From: JAWXCB01 sp034440455
Lineage (GTDB): Bacteria > Bacteroidota > Bacteroidia > Chitinophagales > CAIOSU01
Assembly: GCA_034440455.1 (NCBI GenBank)
Contig: JAWXCB010000076.1
Coordinates: 1 to 16,285 of the forward strand
Reading direction: 5' to 3'
Length of the DNA: 16,285 nt
The translations under genes and the position numbers were made by a program. Positions within the stretch are counted from its first letter, which is position 1; every line of letters begins with the position of its first letter. The notes beneath the pieces were generated by a model. The model did not search any database. It had not been told where the DNA came from and saw only the letters and a program-made list of their open reading frames with translations. Of the stretch, positions 1-7,168 are shown piece after piece.

Positions 1-576
<576 letters not shown>

Positions 577-655
577 AAAAGAATTTGTAAAAATAATTAA
601 TGGAGTCCTGGTCTCTTTACTTATCCTGTACTTATCTTGCTGTTTCTTCTCAGTA

Positions 656-666
656 TCTCAAAGAAC
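656..666 (-). promoter_or_regulatory. boxA-like antitermination element in rRNA leader
   Basis: On the minus strand the leader reads GTTCTTTGAGA. It resembles the boxA element (TGCTCTTTA-type) that loads Nus factors on rRNA transcripts, and similar GTTCTTTGA sequences are common ahead of 16S in Bacteroidota. It lies about 80 nt upstream of the mature 16S. Function is inferred from similarity and position only. Confidence 0.4.
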
Positions 667-761
667 TTTATAACAATCTGAACTTAATCTCCTACTGCGC
701 TCCCCTTTGCGGGGATGGCTTTGCAGCGGTCTATTTTTCAGCTTTGCTTTTCTTAGAACGA

Positions 762-780
762 CCCGTTATTTTCAAACGGG
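762..780 (-). other. Hairpin at the 5' end of the rRNA leader
   Basis: CCCGTT and AACGGG form a perfect 6-bp stem around a 7-nt loop. The stem begins at about the predicted transcription start, so the rRNA precursor would start with a hairpin. It is not followed by a T tract on the minus strand, so it is unlikely to be a terminator for the upstream IscA-like gene. Confidence 0.45.
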
Positions 781-783
781 CAA

Positions 784-836
784 CAAAATTACTACGCTAG
801 ATTTGAAAAAACAAACTCTTTCAAAAAATATTTTTT
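784..836 (-). promoter_or_regulatory. rRNA operon promoter with A/T-rich upstream element
   Basis: On the minus strand TTTG (812-815) and TAATTTTG (784-791) are separated by 20 bp. This is close to the Bacteroidota primary-sigma consensus of TTTG, about 19 bp, TAnnTTTG. Immediately upstream, bases 816-836 are almost pure A/T and include the palindrome AAAAAATATTTTTT (823-836), placed like the UP element of strong rRNA promoters. Transcription should begin near 778-780 and run about 200 nt before the 16S. The A/T block abuts the stop codon of the IscA-like gene at 838. Confidence 0.75.
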
Positions 837-837
837 C

Positions 838-1164
838 TCAGACCGCGAAACTTTCTCCACAAGCGCATGTGCGCGAGGCGTTTGGGTTGCTGAAAAAGAA
901 GCCTTTTCCATTGAGCCCATCGGAGAAATCAAGTGTTGTATTGAAGACGTAAAGAAAACTTTTTAAATCGGTGACAAGTTTCACTCCTTTGTCTTCAAAC
1001 ACTTGATCATCCGCTTTTACCGTGTTGTCGAAATCCATTTTATAGGTAAATCCGGAACAACCGCCTGCCAATACGGATACGCGCACGAAGTGTTCTAAGG
1101 ATAAATTATCCTTTGTACGGATTTTATCTATTTGTTCTTTGGCTTTGTCGGATACGAAGAGCAT
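838..1164 (-). CDS. IscA/HesB-family iron-sulfur cluster carrier
   Basis: This 108-residue protein has the length of A-type Fe-S carriers, which hold a cluster or iron and pass it to apo-enzymes in the cytoplasm. The three conserved cysteines are present in exact spacing: C36 in the GGCSGF motif, then C100 and C102 in TCACGESF near the C-terminus. C36-X63-C100-X-C102 matches the classic IscA/SufA/ErpA arrangement. Which subtype it is cannot be decided from sequence alone, and no other isc/suf gene is in the window. The ATG at 1164 is preceded by an A-rich leader without Shine-Dalgarno. A 7-of-8 match to a -7 box (TAGTTTTA, 1181-1188, minus) lies just upstream, so it may be transcribed separately from the E1 gene, from which it is 85 bp away. 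Confidence 0.93.
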   Translation of the reverse strand: MLFVSDKAKEQIDKIRTKDNLSLEHFVRVSVLAGGCSGFTYKMDFDNTVKADDQVFEDKGVKLVTDLKSFLYVFNTTLDFSDGLNGKGFFFSNPNASRTCACGESFAV

Positions 1165-1234
1165 GATGTGCTTTGTTTTGTAAAACTACAAACTACATTC
1201 TATTAATGAAAGTTTCTTTGTAGTGTTTTTTCTT

Positions 1235-1250
1235 ATGGGAAGTCGCCCAT
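1235..1250 (-). other. Small hairpin at the E1 stop codon
   Basis: ATGGG and CCCAT form a 5-bp stem around a 6-nt loop and overlap the stop codon of the E1 gene. The minus strand then continues with A residues, not T, so it is a poor intrinsic terminator. It may mark the transcript end or be chance. Confidence 0.2.
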
Positions 1251-3247
1251 TAGAACTCCAACAACTCCTCGAGTTGTTTCTTGAATCGCTCTTTCGGTAA
1301 AAAATTCTCTTCAAGCGAAGATGCAAATGGAACGGGCGTATCCAAACTTGCTGAGCGCACAACAGGCGAATCTAAATATTGAAAGCAATGCTCGCTTATC
1401 CAGGCGGCTAACTCAGCGCCAATGCCTCCTGTGAGTGTGTCTTCGTGAAGAACAATTACTCGTCCTGTTTTCTTTGCAGTTTTTTCAATGGCTTCATAAT
1501 CAAGTGGGAGAAGTGTGCGCAGGTCAAGTAAATCAGCAGAAATTTCAGGTTTTTCTTTCAGCGCTTCTTTTGCCCAATGGACTCCAAGTCCGTATGTAAT
1601 GATGGAGACATCTTCTCCTTCACTCACCAATTTTGCTTTCCCGATTTCTATCGTGTAATAATCATCAGGAATTTCTTCAGAAATACTACGGTATAAAAAT
1701 TTATGCTCAAAAAACATCACCGGGTTCGGGTCTTCAATTGCAGCGAGCATCAACCCCTTTGCATCGTAAGGGGAAGATGGATAGACTACTTTTAATCCAG
1801 GAGTATGAAAAAACCAACCTTCATTGGATTGTGAATGAAATGGTCCCGCCCCAACGCCCGCGCCTGTCGGCATCCGCACGACAACATCTGCGTTTTGTCC
1901 CCAGCGATAATGAATTTTTGCAAGGTTGTTTACCACCTGCGTAAACCCGCTTGACACAAAATCAGCAAACTGCATTTCAATCACTGATTTCATTTTGCCA
2001 ACCGACAAGCCAAGTCCCGCGCCAAGAATTGCTGATTCACACAACGGTGTGTTGCGAACACGTTCTGTTCCAAATTCCTGCACAAAATTTTCAGTGACCT
2101 TAAATACACCACCATATTCGGCTATGTCTTGTCCCATCAAAATAAGGTTTGGATGTTTGCGCATCGCAAGGCGTAAGCCATCTGAAACGGCATCCACTAA
2201 ACGCTTCTCTGATTTTTTTGAACCGTCAGGTTGAAGAACTACTTGCTGATATGGTTTGTAAACGTCTTCGATTTCCTTTGCTGTATCAGGTTTTACCGGA
2301 GGTTCTTCAAAAGCAATCTTTAATCCTGCTTCAATCTCTGCATCAATCATATTCCTTATCTCGCCCTGAATCTGTTCATTTAAAATTCCCTCATCAAAAA
2401 GATATTGCTCATAATTTTTTACCGGGTCTTTCTTTCCCCATTCTTCAAAATATTCTTTGGGAACATATTTTACGCCTGATGCTTCCTCATGTCCGCGCAT
2501 TCTGAACGTCATACACTCGATAAGCCACGGCTCCGGGGTTTCACGAATGTCTTTTGCAATGCCTGAAATCGTACTATAAACCTCAAGAATATTGTTACCA
2601 TCAATCTGCGCAGACTTCATCCCATAACCGATTGCGCGGTCAACCAAATGCTTACAGTTATATTGTTCACTTGAAGGTGTGGAAAGACCATAACCATTAT
2701 TCTCGATAATAAAAATTACAGGCAACTTCCACACAGATGCCACATTAAGCGCTTCGTGAAAATCGCCCTCGCTTGTGCCACCTTCACCTGTGAACGCAAC
2801 AGAAATTTTCTTCTCATCTTTCAACTTATGCGAAAGCGCGATTCCATTTGCCACGCACAATTGCGGACCGAGGTGTGAAATCATCCCAACAATGTGGTAT
2901 TCATTTGTGCCGAAGTGAAACGAACGCTCCCGTCCTTTTGAAAAGCCTTTTTCCTTACCCTGCCACTGCATGAATAATCGTTCCAGCGGCATGTTGCGCG
3001 AAGTGAATACTCCGAGATTGCGATGCAGCGGTAATACATACTCATTTTCCTGCAAGGCTTTTGTAACACCAACTGAGATTGCTTCTTGCCCGATTCCCGA
3101 AAACCATTTGCTTACTCTGCCTTGCCGAAGTAACAACAACATCTTTTCTTCTATCCTTCTTGGAAGCAGAATCGCCTTGTATAACTCAAGCAGTTTTTCG
3201 TTGGATAAATCCTGACGATGGAATTGAATGGCGAGGGTGGAGGTCAT
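1250..3247 (-). CDS. 2-oxoacid dehydrogenase E1, fused alpha and beta subunits
   Basis: This 665-residue protein is a thiamine-diphosphate-dependent E1 component, of the branched-chain 2-oxoacid or pyruvate dehydrogenase type. It decarboxylates a 2-oxoacid and transfers the acyl group to E2 lipoyl. Residues about 15-325 are the alpha chain: the TPP/Mg motif runs from GEGGTSEGD (154-162) to NN (183-184), with the active-site loop RMRGHEEASG near 249-258. Residues about 346-665 are the beta chain: MGQDIAEYGG (371-380), TPP-activating Glu in CESAILGAG (E404 in the count used here), then PTGAGVGAGPFHSQSNE. The two halves are separate genes in many bacteria, but the fusion is common in Bacteroidota. 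Substrate cannot be assigned because no E2 or E3 gene is nearby. The ATG at 3247 has a good -7 box only four bases upstream. It lies 52 bp downstream of acylphosphatase on the same strand. Confidence 0.93.
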   Translation of the reverse strand: MTSTLAIQFHRQDLSNEKLLELYKAILLPRRIEEKMLLLLRQGRVSKWFSGIGQEAISVGVTKALQENEYVLPLHRNLGVFTSRNMPLERLFMQWQGKEKGFSKGRERSFHFGTNEYHIVGMISHLGPQLCVANGIALSHKLKDEKKISVAFTGEGGTSEGDFHEALNVASVWKLPVIFIIENNGYGLSTPSSEQYNCKHLVDRAIGYGMKSAQIDGNNILEVYSTISGIAKDIRETPEPWLIECMTFRMRGHEEASGVKYVPKEYFEEWGKKDPVKNYEQYLFDEGILNEQIQGEIRNMIDAEIEAGLKIAFEEPPVKPDTAKEIEDVYKPYQQVVLQPDGSKKSEKRLVDAVSDGLRLAMRKHPNLILMGQDIAEYGGVFKVTENFVQEFGTERVRNTPLCESAILGAGLGLSVGKMKSVIEMQFADFVSSGFTQVVNNLAKIHYRWGQNADVVVRMPTGAGVGAGPFHSQSNEGWFFHTPGLKVVYPSSPYDAKGLMLAAIEDPNPVMFFEHKFLYRSISEEIPDDYYTIEIGKAKLVSEGEDVSIITYGLGVHWAKEALKEKPEISADLLDLRTLLPLDYEAIEKTAKKTGRVIVLHEDTLTGGIGAELAAWISEHCFQYLDSPVVRSASLDTPVPFASSLEENFLPKERFKKQLEELLEF

Positions 3248-3251
3248 TTCT

Positions 3252-3259
3252 CAAAGTTA
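3252..3259 (-). promoter_or_regulatory. -7 promoter box directly before the E1 gene
   Basis: The minus strand reads TAACTTTG, a full TAnnTTTG match ending four bases before the E1 start codon. The best -33 candidate (TTG, 3275-3277) is only 15 bp away, shorter than usual. If used, transcription would start at or beside the ATG, giving a leaderless mRNA. The match could be chance. Confidence 0.35.
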
Positions 3260-3278
3260 TTCCAACTTATTACGCAAT

Positions 3279-3305
3279 ACGTGATGAAAAGCGTTTTCAT
3301 CATGT
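3279..3305 (-). other. Strong hairpin spanning the acylphosphatase stop codon
   Basis: GATGAAAA (3283-3290) and TTTTCATC (3294-3301) form a perfect 8-bp stem with a GCG loop. Flanking bases extend it to about 12 bp with one wobble pair. It includes the acylphosphatase stop codon and sits between that gene and E1. There is no T tract after it on the minus strand, so it looks more like an mRNA-processing or stability stem than a full terminator. Confidence 0.4.
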
Positions 3306-3575
3306 TATTTCAAACTTTGAAAAATTTTTCATTTCAGCTTCAATGACTTCCACGTTCTCCACTTTAGCTTTAGGCGGTCCGACAGCGCACCATGCGGCTA
3401 AATGCTGCAACGAATCTTGTGTTCCTTCTGCTTCGAGATATACCGAGCCATCCGGTTCATTTCTTACAAACCCGCTCACGCCAAGTTCCATTGCTTTCTT
3501 TCGCGTGGAATCACGAAACCACACGCCCTGCACCTTGCCTGTTACCTTAATATTGTAGTGCAACTTCTTTATCAT
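3300..3575 (-). CDS. acyP: Acylphosphatase
   Basis: The protein is 91 residues, the normal size for this small cytoplasmic enzyme that hydrolyses acyl phosphates. It shows the family signature GKVQGVWFRDST (13-24) with catalytic Arg21, and GFVRNEPDGSV (35-45) with catalytic Asn39. I chose the ATG at 3575 because the protein then begins MIKKLHYNIKVTG, matching the family's N-terminus. An upstream start at 3647 would add 24 unrelated residues and overlap the divergent nadB. It is divergent from nadB with 46 bp between start codons and may share a transcript with E1 downstream. Confidence 0.93.
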   Translation of the reverse strand: MIKKLHYNIKVTGKVQGVWFRDSTRKKAMELGVSGFVRNEPDGSVYLEAEGTQDSLQHLAAWCAVGPPKAKVENVEVIEAEMKNFSKFEIT

Positions 3576-3621
3576 AAATTCGACATCGTGATTTCTGAAT
3601 TCAAAATAAAACCAAAATAAA

Positions 3622-5217
3622 TTGGAGAGCAGAGTTGATTTTCTCATTATCGGTTCGGGTATAGCCGGACTTTCTTACGCGCTGAAAATTGCCAAGCGGT
3701 TTCCCGAAAAAAAAGTGCTGATTCTCACAAAGAGCAACGAAGATGAAACCAACACCAAATATGCGCAGGGTGGAATTGCTGCCGTAGTTGATTTTGAGAA
3801 AGATAGTTTTCAAAAACATATTGAAGACACGCTGGATGCGGGAGATGGATTATGTAACCGCGAGGTGGTGGAGTTTTGTGTGAAAGAAGCTCCCGAACGT
3901 ATCAAAGAAATCATTGAATGGGGAACACAATTCGACCACAATGAGGCAGGCGAGTTTGATTTGGGGAAAGAAGGCGGACATACTGCACACCGCGTGTTGC
4001 ATCATAAAGATGTTACCGGAAAAGAAATTGAACGCGCATTGCTGCAACAAATTCACGCGGCAAAAAATATCGAACTCATCACGCATCATTTTGTCATCAA
4101 CTTAATTACACAGCATCATCTTGGACAATTAGTCACGCGCGTAACAGCAGGTATCACCTGCTATGGGGTATATGTGCTGAATACAAAAACAAAAAGGATT
4201 GAAAAAATTTTATCGCGCATCACACTGCTGGCAACAGGTGGAGTAGGTCAGGTGTACAAAAACACTACGAATCCCATCATCGCAACTGGCGATGGTATTG
4301 CAATGGTATATCGCGCAAAGGGCAGGGTGGAAAACATGGAGTTCATTCAATTCCATCCCACTGCATTATACAATCCTGCCGAGTCGCCATCTTTCTTAGT
4401 GACTGAAGCTGCGCGCGGGCATGGAGGCATTCTGAAGACCAGCGATGGAAAGGAATTCATGCATAAATATGATGCGCGTAAATCGCTTGCGCCAAGAGAT
4501 ATTGTTGCGCGCGCCATTGACAGTGAACTAAAAATCAGCGGGGAAGACCATGTCTATCTAGATGTACGCGATTTGAAAGACTTCCCGGAAAAATTTCCAA
4601 ACATCAATCAAAAATGCCTGAGTGAGGGAATTAATCCGCAGCAGGATATGATTCCTGTTGTTCCGGCAGCGCATTATTCCTGCGGTGGTATTAAAACCGA
4701 CCATTCTGGCAAAACGTCAATAACAAATTTGTACGCGTGCGGTGAATGTGCCAGCACGGGATTGCATGGCGCGAATCGCCTTGCTTCCAACTCACTTTTA
4801 GAAGGATTGATTTTCTCGCACCGCATCTACTTAGATTCCGCAGATGAAATTGAGCGTGTTCAATTCCAGGAAAAAATTCCCGACTGGAATGCGCAGGGAA
4901 CAACGGAGCCAAAAGAAATGGTGCTCATCACGCAGAGTAGAAAAGAGCTACAAGAGATTATGAGTTATTACGTAGGTATTGTGCGCTCAGATGTTCGTTT
5001 GAAACGCGCAGCGGAAAGGTTAGAGTTGTTGCACAAGGAAACGGAAGCTCTCTATAACACCACCGTACTTTCCCCTCAGCTTTGCGAGTTGCGCAACATG
5101 ATTAACATCGGCTATCTCATTACGCGCTGTTCAGCAATGCGTCATGAAAGCAGAGGATTGCACTATACTACTGATTATCCGCATAAGAAAGATTTTATAG
5201 AGAATACGCTGTTGTGA
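3622..5217 (+). CDS. nadB: L-aspartate oxidase (NAD biosynthesis)
   Basis: This 531-residue flavoprotein oxidises L-aspartate to iminoaspartate, the first step of de novo NAD synthesis with quinolinate synthase NadA, which is not in the window. The N-terminal FAD fold shows IIGSGIAG (9-16) and TKYAQGGIAA (45-54). Active-site positions match the E. coli enzyme: FHPTALY (H245), PRDIVARA (R292), PAAHYSCGGI (H351), GANRLASNSLLEGL (R386). The C-terminal helical domain follows. The only possible start in this frame is TTG at 3622: an in-frame stop lies at 3607 and no ATG or GTG occurs between. The leader is A-rich with no Shine-Dalgarno. No convincing -7 box is visible in the short divergent gap. 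It is followed by an inverted repeat (5219-5252) and then rfbA. Confidence 0.96.
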   Translation: MESRVDFLIIGSGIAGLSYALKIAKRFPEKKVLILTKSNEDETNTKYAQGGIAAVVDFEKDSFQKHIEDTLDAGDGLCNREVVEFCVKEAPERIKEIIEWGTQFDHNEAGEFDLGKEGGHTAHRVLHHKDVTGKEIERALLQQIHAAKNIELITHHFVINLITQHHLGQLVTRVTAGITCYGVYVLNTKTKRIEKILSRITLLATGGVGQVYKNTTNPIIATGDGIAMVYRAKGRVENMEFIQFHPTALYNPAESPSFLVTEAARGHGGILKTSDGKEFMHKYDARKSLAPRDIVARAIDSELKISGEDHVYLDVRDLKDFPEKFPNINQKCLSEGINPQQDMIPVVPAAHYSCGGIKTDHSGKTSITNLYACGECASTGLHGANRLASNSLLEGLIFSHRIYLDSADEIERVQFQEKIPDWNAQGTTEPKEMVLITQSRKELQEIMSYYVGIVRSDVRLKRAAERLELLHKETEALYNTTVLSPQLCELRNMINIGYLITRCSAMRHESRGLHYTTDYPHKKDFIENTLL

Positions 5218-5218
5218 G

Positions 5219-5252
5219 TAATTATGAGTTACAAATGGAGAATTCATAATTA
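5219..5252 (+). terminator. Possible nadB terminator (inverted repeat plus T run)
   Basis: TAATTATGA (5219-5227) and TCATAATTA (5244-5252) form a perfect 9-bp stem with a 16-nt loop, starting two bases after the nadB stop and followed by five T residues. The stem is A/T-rich and weak, so termination may be partial. The T run is also part of a promoter-like box for rfbA. Confidence 0.4.
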
Positions 5253-5258
5253 TTTTTG
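5251..5258 (+). promoter_or_regulatory. -7 promoter box for rfbA
   Basis: TATTTTTG matches TAnnTTTG exactly and lies 20 bases ahead of the rfbA TTG start, predicting a leader of about 15 nt. No clear TTTG -33 element is seen at the usual distance, so support is partial. Confidence 0.4.
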
Positions 5259-5278
5259 ACTTACTAAAACCTATTGCA

Positions 5279-6148
5279 TTGAAAGGAATCATTCTCGCAG
5301 GCGGCTCAGGAACACGGTTGCACCCTATCACCTTTGCTATCAGCAAGCAAATGATGCCGATTTACGACAAGCCGATGATTTATTATCCCTTGTCGGTGCT
5401 GATGCTATCGGGTATTCGGGAAATCCTGATTATCTCCACTCCACATGACCTTCCTCATTTTGAGAAATTATTGGGCAGTGGTGAAAGTCTTGGCTGCAAA
5501 TTTTCTTATGCGAAACAGGAAGTACCCAACGGACTTGCTCAGGCATTTGTGATTGGTGAAAAGTTCATTGGCAACGACAAAGTGTGTTTGATTCTTGGCG
5601 ACAATATTTTCTATGGCAGCGGTATGGAGAAGTTGCTAAAGGAGTCAAACAATCCCGATGGGGGAATCATTTTCGCATATCATGTTTCTGACCCTGAGCG
5701 CTATGGCGTGGTGGACTTTGATGCAAACAAGAAAGCGCTTTCCATTGAGGAAAAACCGAAAGAGCCGAAATCCAACTATGCTGTTCCCGGCTTGTACTAT
5801 TATGACAATGAAGTGGTGACGATTGCAAAGAATTTGAAACCAAGCCCGCGCGGTGAGTATGAAATCACTGATGTAAATAAACATTACCTTCAACGTAGCA
5901 AATTGAATGTGCAGATTCTCAGTCGCGGCACAGCTTGGCTGGACACCGGCACGTTTGATTCGCTGATGCAGGCTTCTCAATTCGTGCAGTTGATTGAGCA
6001 GCGGCAAGGCTTGAAAGTAGGTTGTATTGAAGAAATCGCTTACAGGCAAGGATTTGTTTCAAAACAGCAATTGGAAGAACTTGCTAAACCTTTGATGAAG
6101 AGCGGTTACGGACAATATCTCATGGGCATTCTCGAAGAAAAATTCTGA
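5279..6148 (+). CDS. rfbA: Glucose-1-phosphate thymidylyltransferase
   Basis: This 289-residue nucleotidyltransferase makes dTDP-glucose from dTTP and glucose-1-phosphate, the first step to dTDP-rhamnose and related sugars. It shows the N-terminal signature KGIILAGGSGTRLHPIT (2-18), K23 in SKQMMP, LGDNIFYG with metal-binding D108, EEKP with K159, and LDTGT with D223, all in the spacing of RmlA enzymes. The start is TTG at 5279: it gives exactly the family N-terminus, and there is no ATG or GTG between it and the upstream in-frame stop at 5225. Its stop overlaps the next start by one base (TGATG), so the two are probably translationally coupled. The usual rfbB, rfbC and rfbD partners are absent here. 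Confidence 0.95.
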   Translation: MKGIILAGGSGTRLHPITFAISKQMMPIYDKPMIYYPLSVLMLSGIREILIISTPHDLPHFEKLLGSGESLGCKFSYAKQEVPNGLAQAFVIGEKFIGNDKVCLILGDNIFYGSGMEKLLKESNNPDGGIIFAYHVSDPERYGVVDFDANKKALSIEEKPKEPKSNYAVPGLYYYDNEVVTIAKNLKPSPRGEYEITDVNKHYLQRSKLNVQILSRGTAWLDTGTFDSLMQASQFVQLIEQRQGLKVGCIEEIAYRQGFVSKQQLEELAKPLMKSGYGQYLMGILEEKF

Positions 6149-7083
6149 TGAAAAGAAAAATACTTGTAACAGGAGGAGCGGGCTTTATCGCAAGTTGCCT
6201 TGCAGAAAAGCTGATTGAAGACGATGACAACTTCGTGGTTGTAATTGATAATTTTTTGACGGGCACGGTTGACCGCCTTCCGAAATCAAAAAAGCAGAAC
6301 TGGAAGTTCATCAAATGCGATGCGAACGATTGGTTAGATATTCATCCGCTGATGGGTTCGTATGCATTTGATTATGTGTTTCACTATGCGGCAGTGGTAG
6401 GTGTACAGCGCACGCTTGCCAATCCCGTGATGGTGCTGAACGACATACAGGGGATTCAAAACATTCTTAAACTCAGCAAGAACACAGGAGTGAAGCGCGT
6501 GTTCTTCGCATCATCCTCTGAAGTATATGGCGAGCCGACCACGCTTCCGCAAAATGAATACACTACACCCCTCAACTCGCGTCTGCCTTATGCAGTTGTG
6601 AAAAATGTGGGTGAATCTTTTTGCCGCTCTTACAAAGTAGAGTATGATTTGGATTACACCATCTTCCGTTTCTTCAATACCTACGGACCCAAGCAAAGCA
6701 CAGATTTCGTGATGTCGCGCTTCATCCACATGGCATTGAAAAATGAAGACATCACAATTTACGGAGACGGATTGCAGAAAAGAACTTTTTGCTTTATTGA
6801 CGACAACATCGCTGCAACAATCAGAACATTGTATGATGACCTTTATGTGAATGACACCGTGAACATCGGGAGCGATGTCGAAATTACTGTTTTGGATTTG
6901 GCGAAAAGCGTTATCAAAATCACAAAATCAAAATCGAAAATCCTGCACGTGCCTCCGCTGAAAGAAGGCGACATGATGCGCAGGGTTCCCGACATCACCA
7001 AGATGAAAGCTTTGCTGGGAAAAGAAATTATGCCTATGCAGGAAGGGATTAAGAAAGTGATTGAATCGGGGTGGGTAAAATGA
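6148..7083 (+). CDS. NAD-dependent nucleotide-sugar epimerase/dehydratase (extended SDR)
   Basis: This 311-residue protein has a Rossmann fold and SDR catalytic residues and acts on a nucleotide-linked sugar. The NAD motif is TGGAGFIAS (8-16), with Ala15 in place of the usual third glycine. The active site is SSSEVYGEP (122-130) with Y148 and K152 in YAVVK. Later motifs RFFNTYGP and GDGLQKRTFCFIDDN are typical of UDP-glucuronate decarboxylases and dTDP-glucose dehydratase relatives. The SEVYG motif favours the UDP-glucuronate decarboxylase-like group over dTDP-glucose 4,6-dehydratase, which has DEVYG and is longer. The exact substrate is not assignable. It is coupled to rfbA by a one-base overlap. 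Confidence 0.85.
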   Translation: MKRKILVTGGAGFIASCLAEKLIEDDDNFVVVIDNFLTGTVDRLPKSKKQNWKFIKCDANDWLDIHPLMGSYAFDYVFHYAAVVGVQRTLANPVMVLNDIQGIQNILKLSKNTGVKRVFFASSSEVYGEPTTLPQNEYTTPLNSRLPYAVVKNVGESFCRSYKVEYDLDYTIFRFFNTYGPKQSTDFVMSRFIHMALKNEDITIYGDGLQKRTFCFIDDNIAATIRTLYDDLYVNDTVNIGSDVEITVLDLAKSVIKITKSKSKILHVPPLKEGDMMRRVPDITKMKALLGKEIMPMQEGIKKVIESGWVK

Positions 7084-7156
7084 GTTTGAAGTTTAAAGTT
7101 TGAGGTTTAAAGTTGTACGACTCTGAACTTCAAACTCCAAATTTCAAACTTCAAAC
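7084..7156 (+). repeat. Heptad-repeat hairpin between SDR gene and galE
   Basis: The left arm (7084-7114) is four head-to-tail 7-mers, GTTTGAA, GTTTAAA, GTTTGAG, GTTTAAA, plus GTT. The right arm (7126-7156) is its inverted counterpart, ending in TTCAAAC TTCAAAC. The 31-nt arms match at 26 positions around an 11-nt loop. The element starts right after the upstream stop codon and ends 12 bases before galE. It lacks a T tract, so it is not a standard terminator. Similar GTTTGAA-type intergenic palindromes are, to my knowledge, frequent in Bacteroidota genomes. Confidence 0.8.
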
Positions 7157-7168
7157 AAACCAAAAGAA

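Larger units (their letters stand above)
577..780 (-). other. 16S rRNA leader region (no gene)
   Basis: This stretch lies between the predicted rRNA promoter and the 16S 5' end and holds no credible gene. Read on the minus strand it contains, in order, a 5'-terminal hairpin (762-780), a small GC-rich hairpin TCCCC-loop-GGGGA (701-715), a boxA-like element (656-666) and two close copies of ATAAGTA just before the 16S. This is the expected content of a transcribed rRNA leader. The partner strand of the RNase III processing stem would lie beyond the 16S 3' end and cannot be seen. Confidence 0.7.

Noticed and set aside
600..952. Two short plus-strand reading frames over the rRNA leader and the IscA-like gene
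   Set aside because: They lie across a promoter/leader and antisense to a clear gene; composition is not coding-like.
3601..3621. Two TATTTTG words as tandem -7 boxes for acylphosphatase
   Set aside because: Each has one base too few between TA and TTTG, and no -33 element lies at the right distance.
3300..3647. Longer acylphosphatase start at 3647
   Set aside because: The extra 24 residues are not family-like and the extension would overlap the divergent nadB start.
7084..7156. Short repeats considered as a CRISPR array
   Set aside because: The units are 7 bp, contiguous, without spacers, and form a palindrome.
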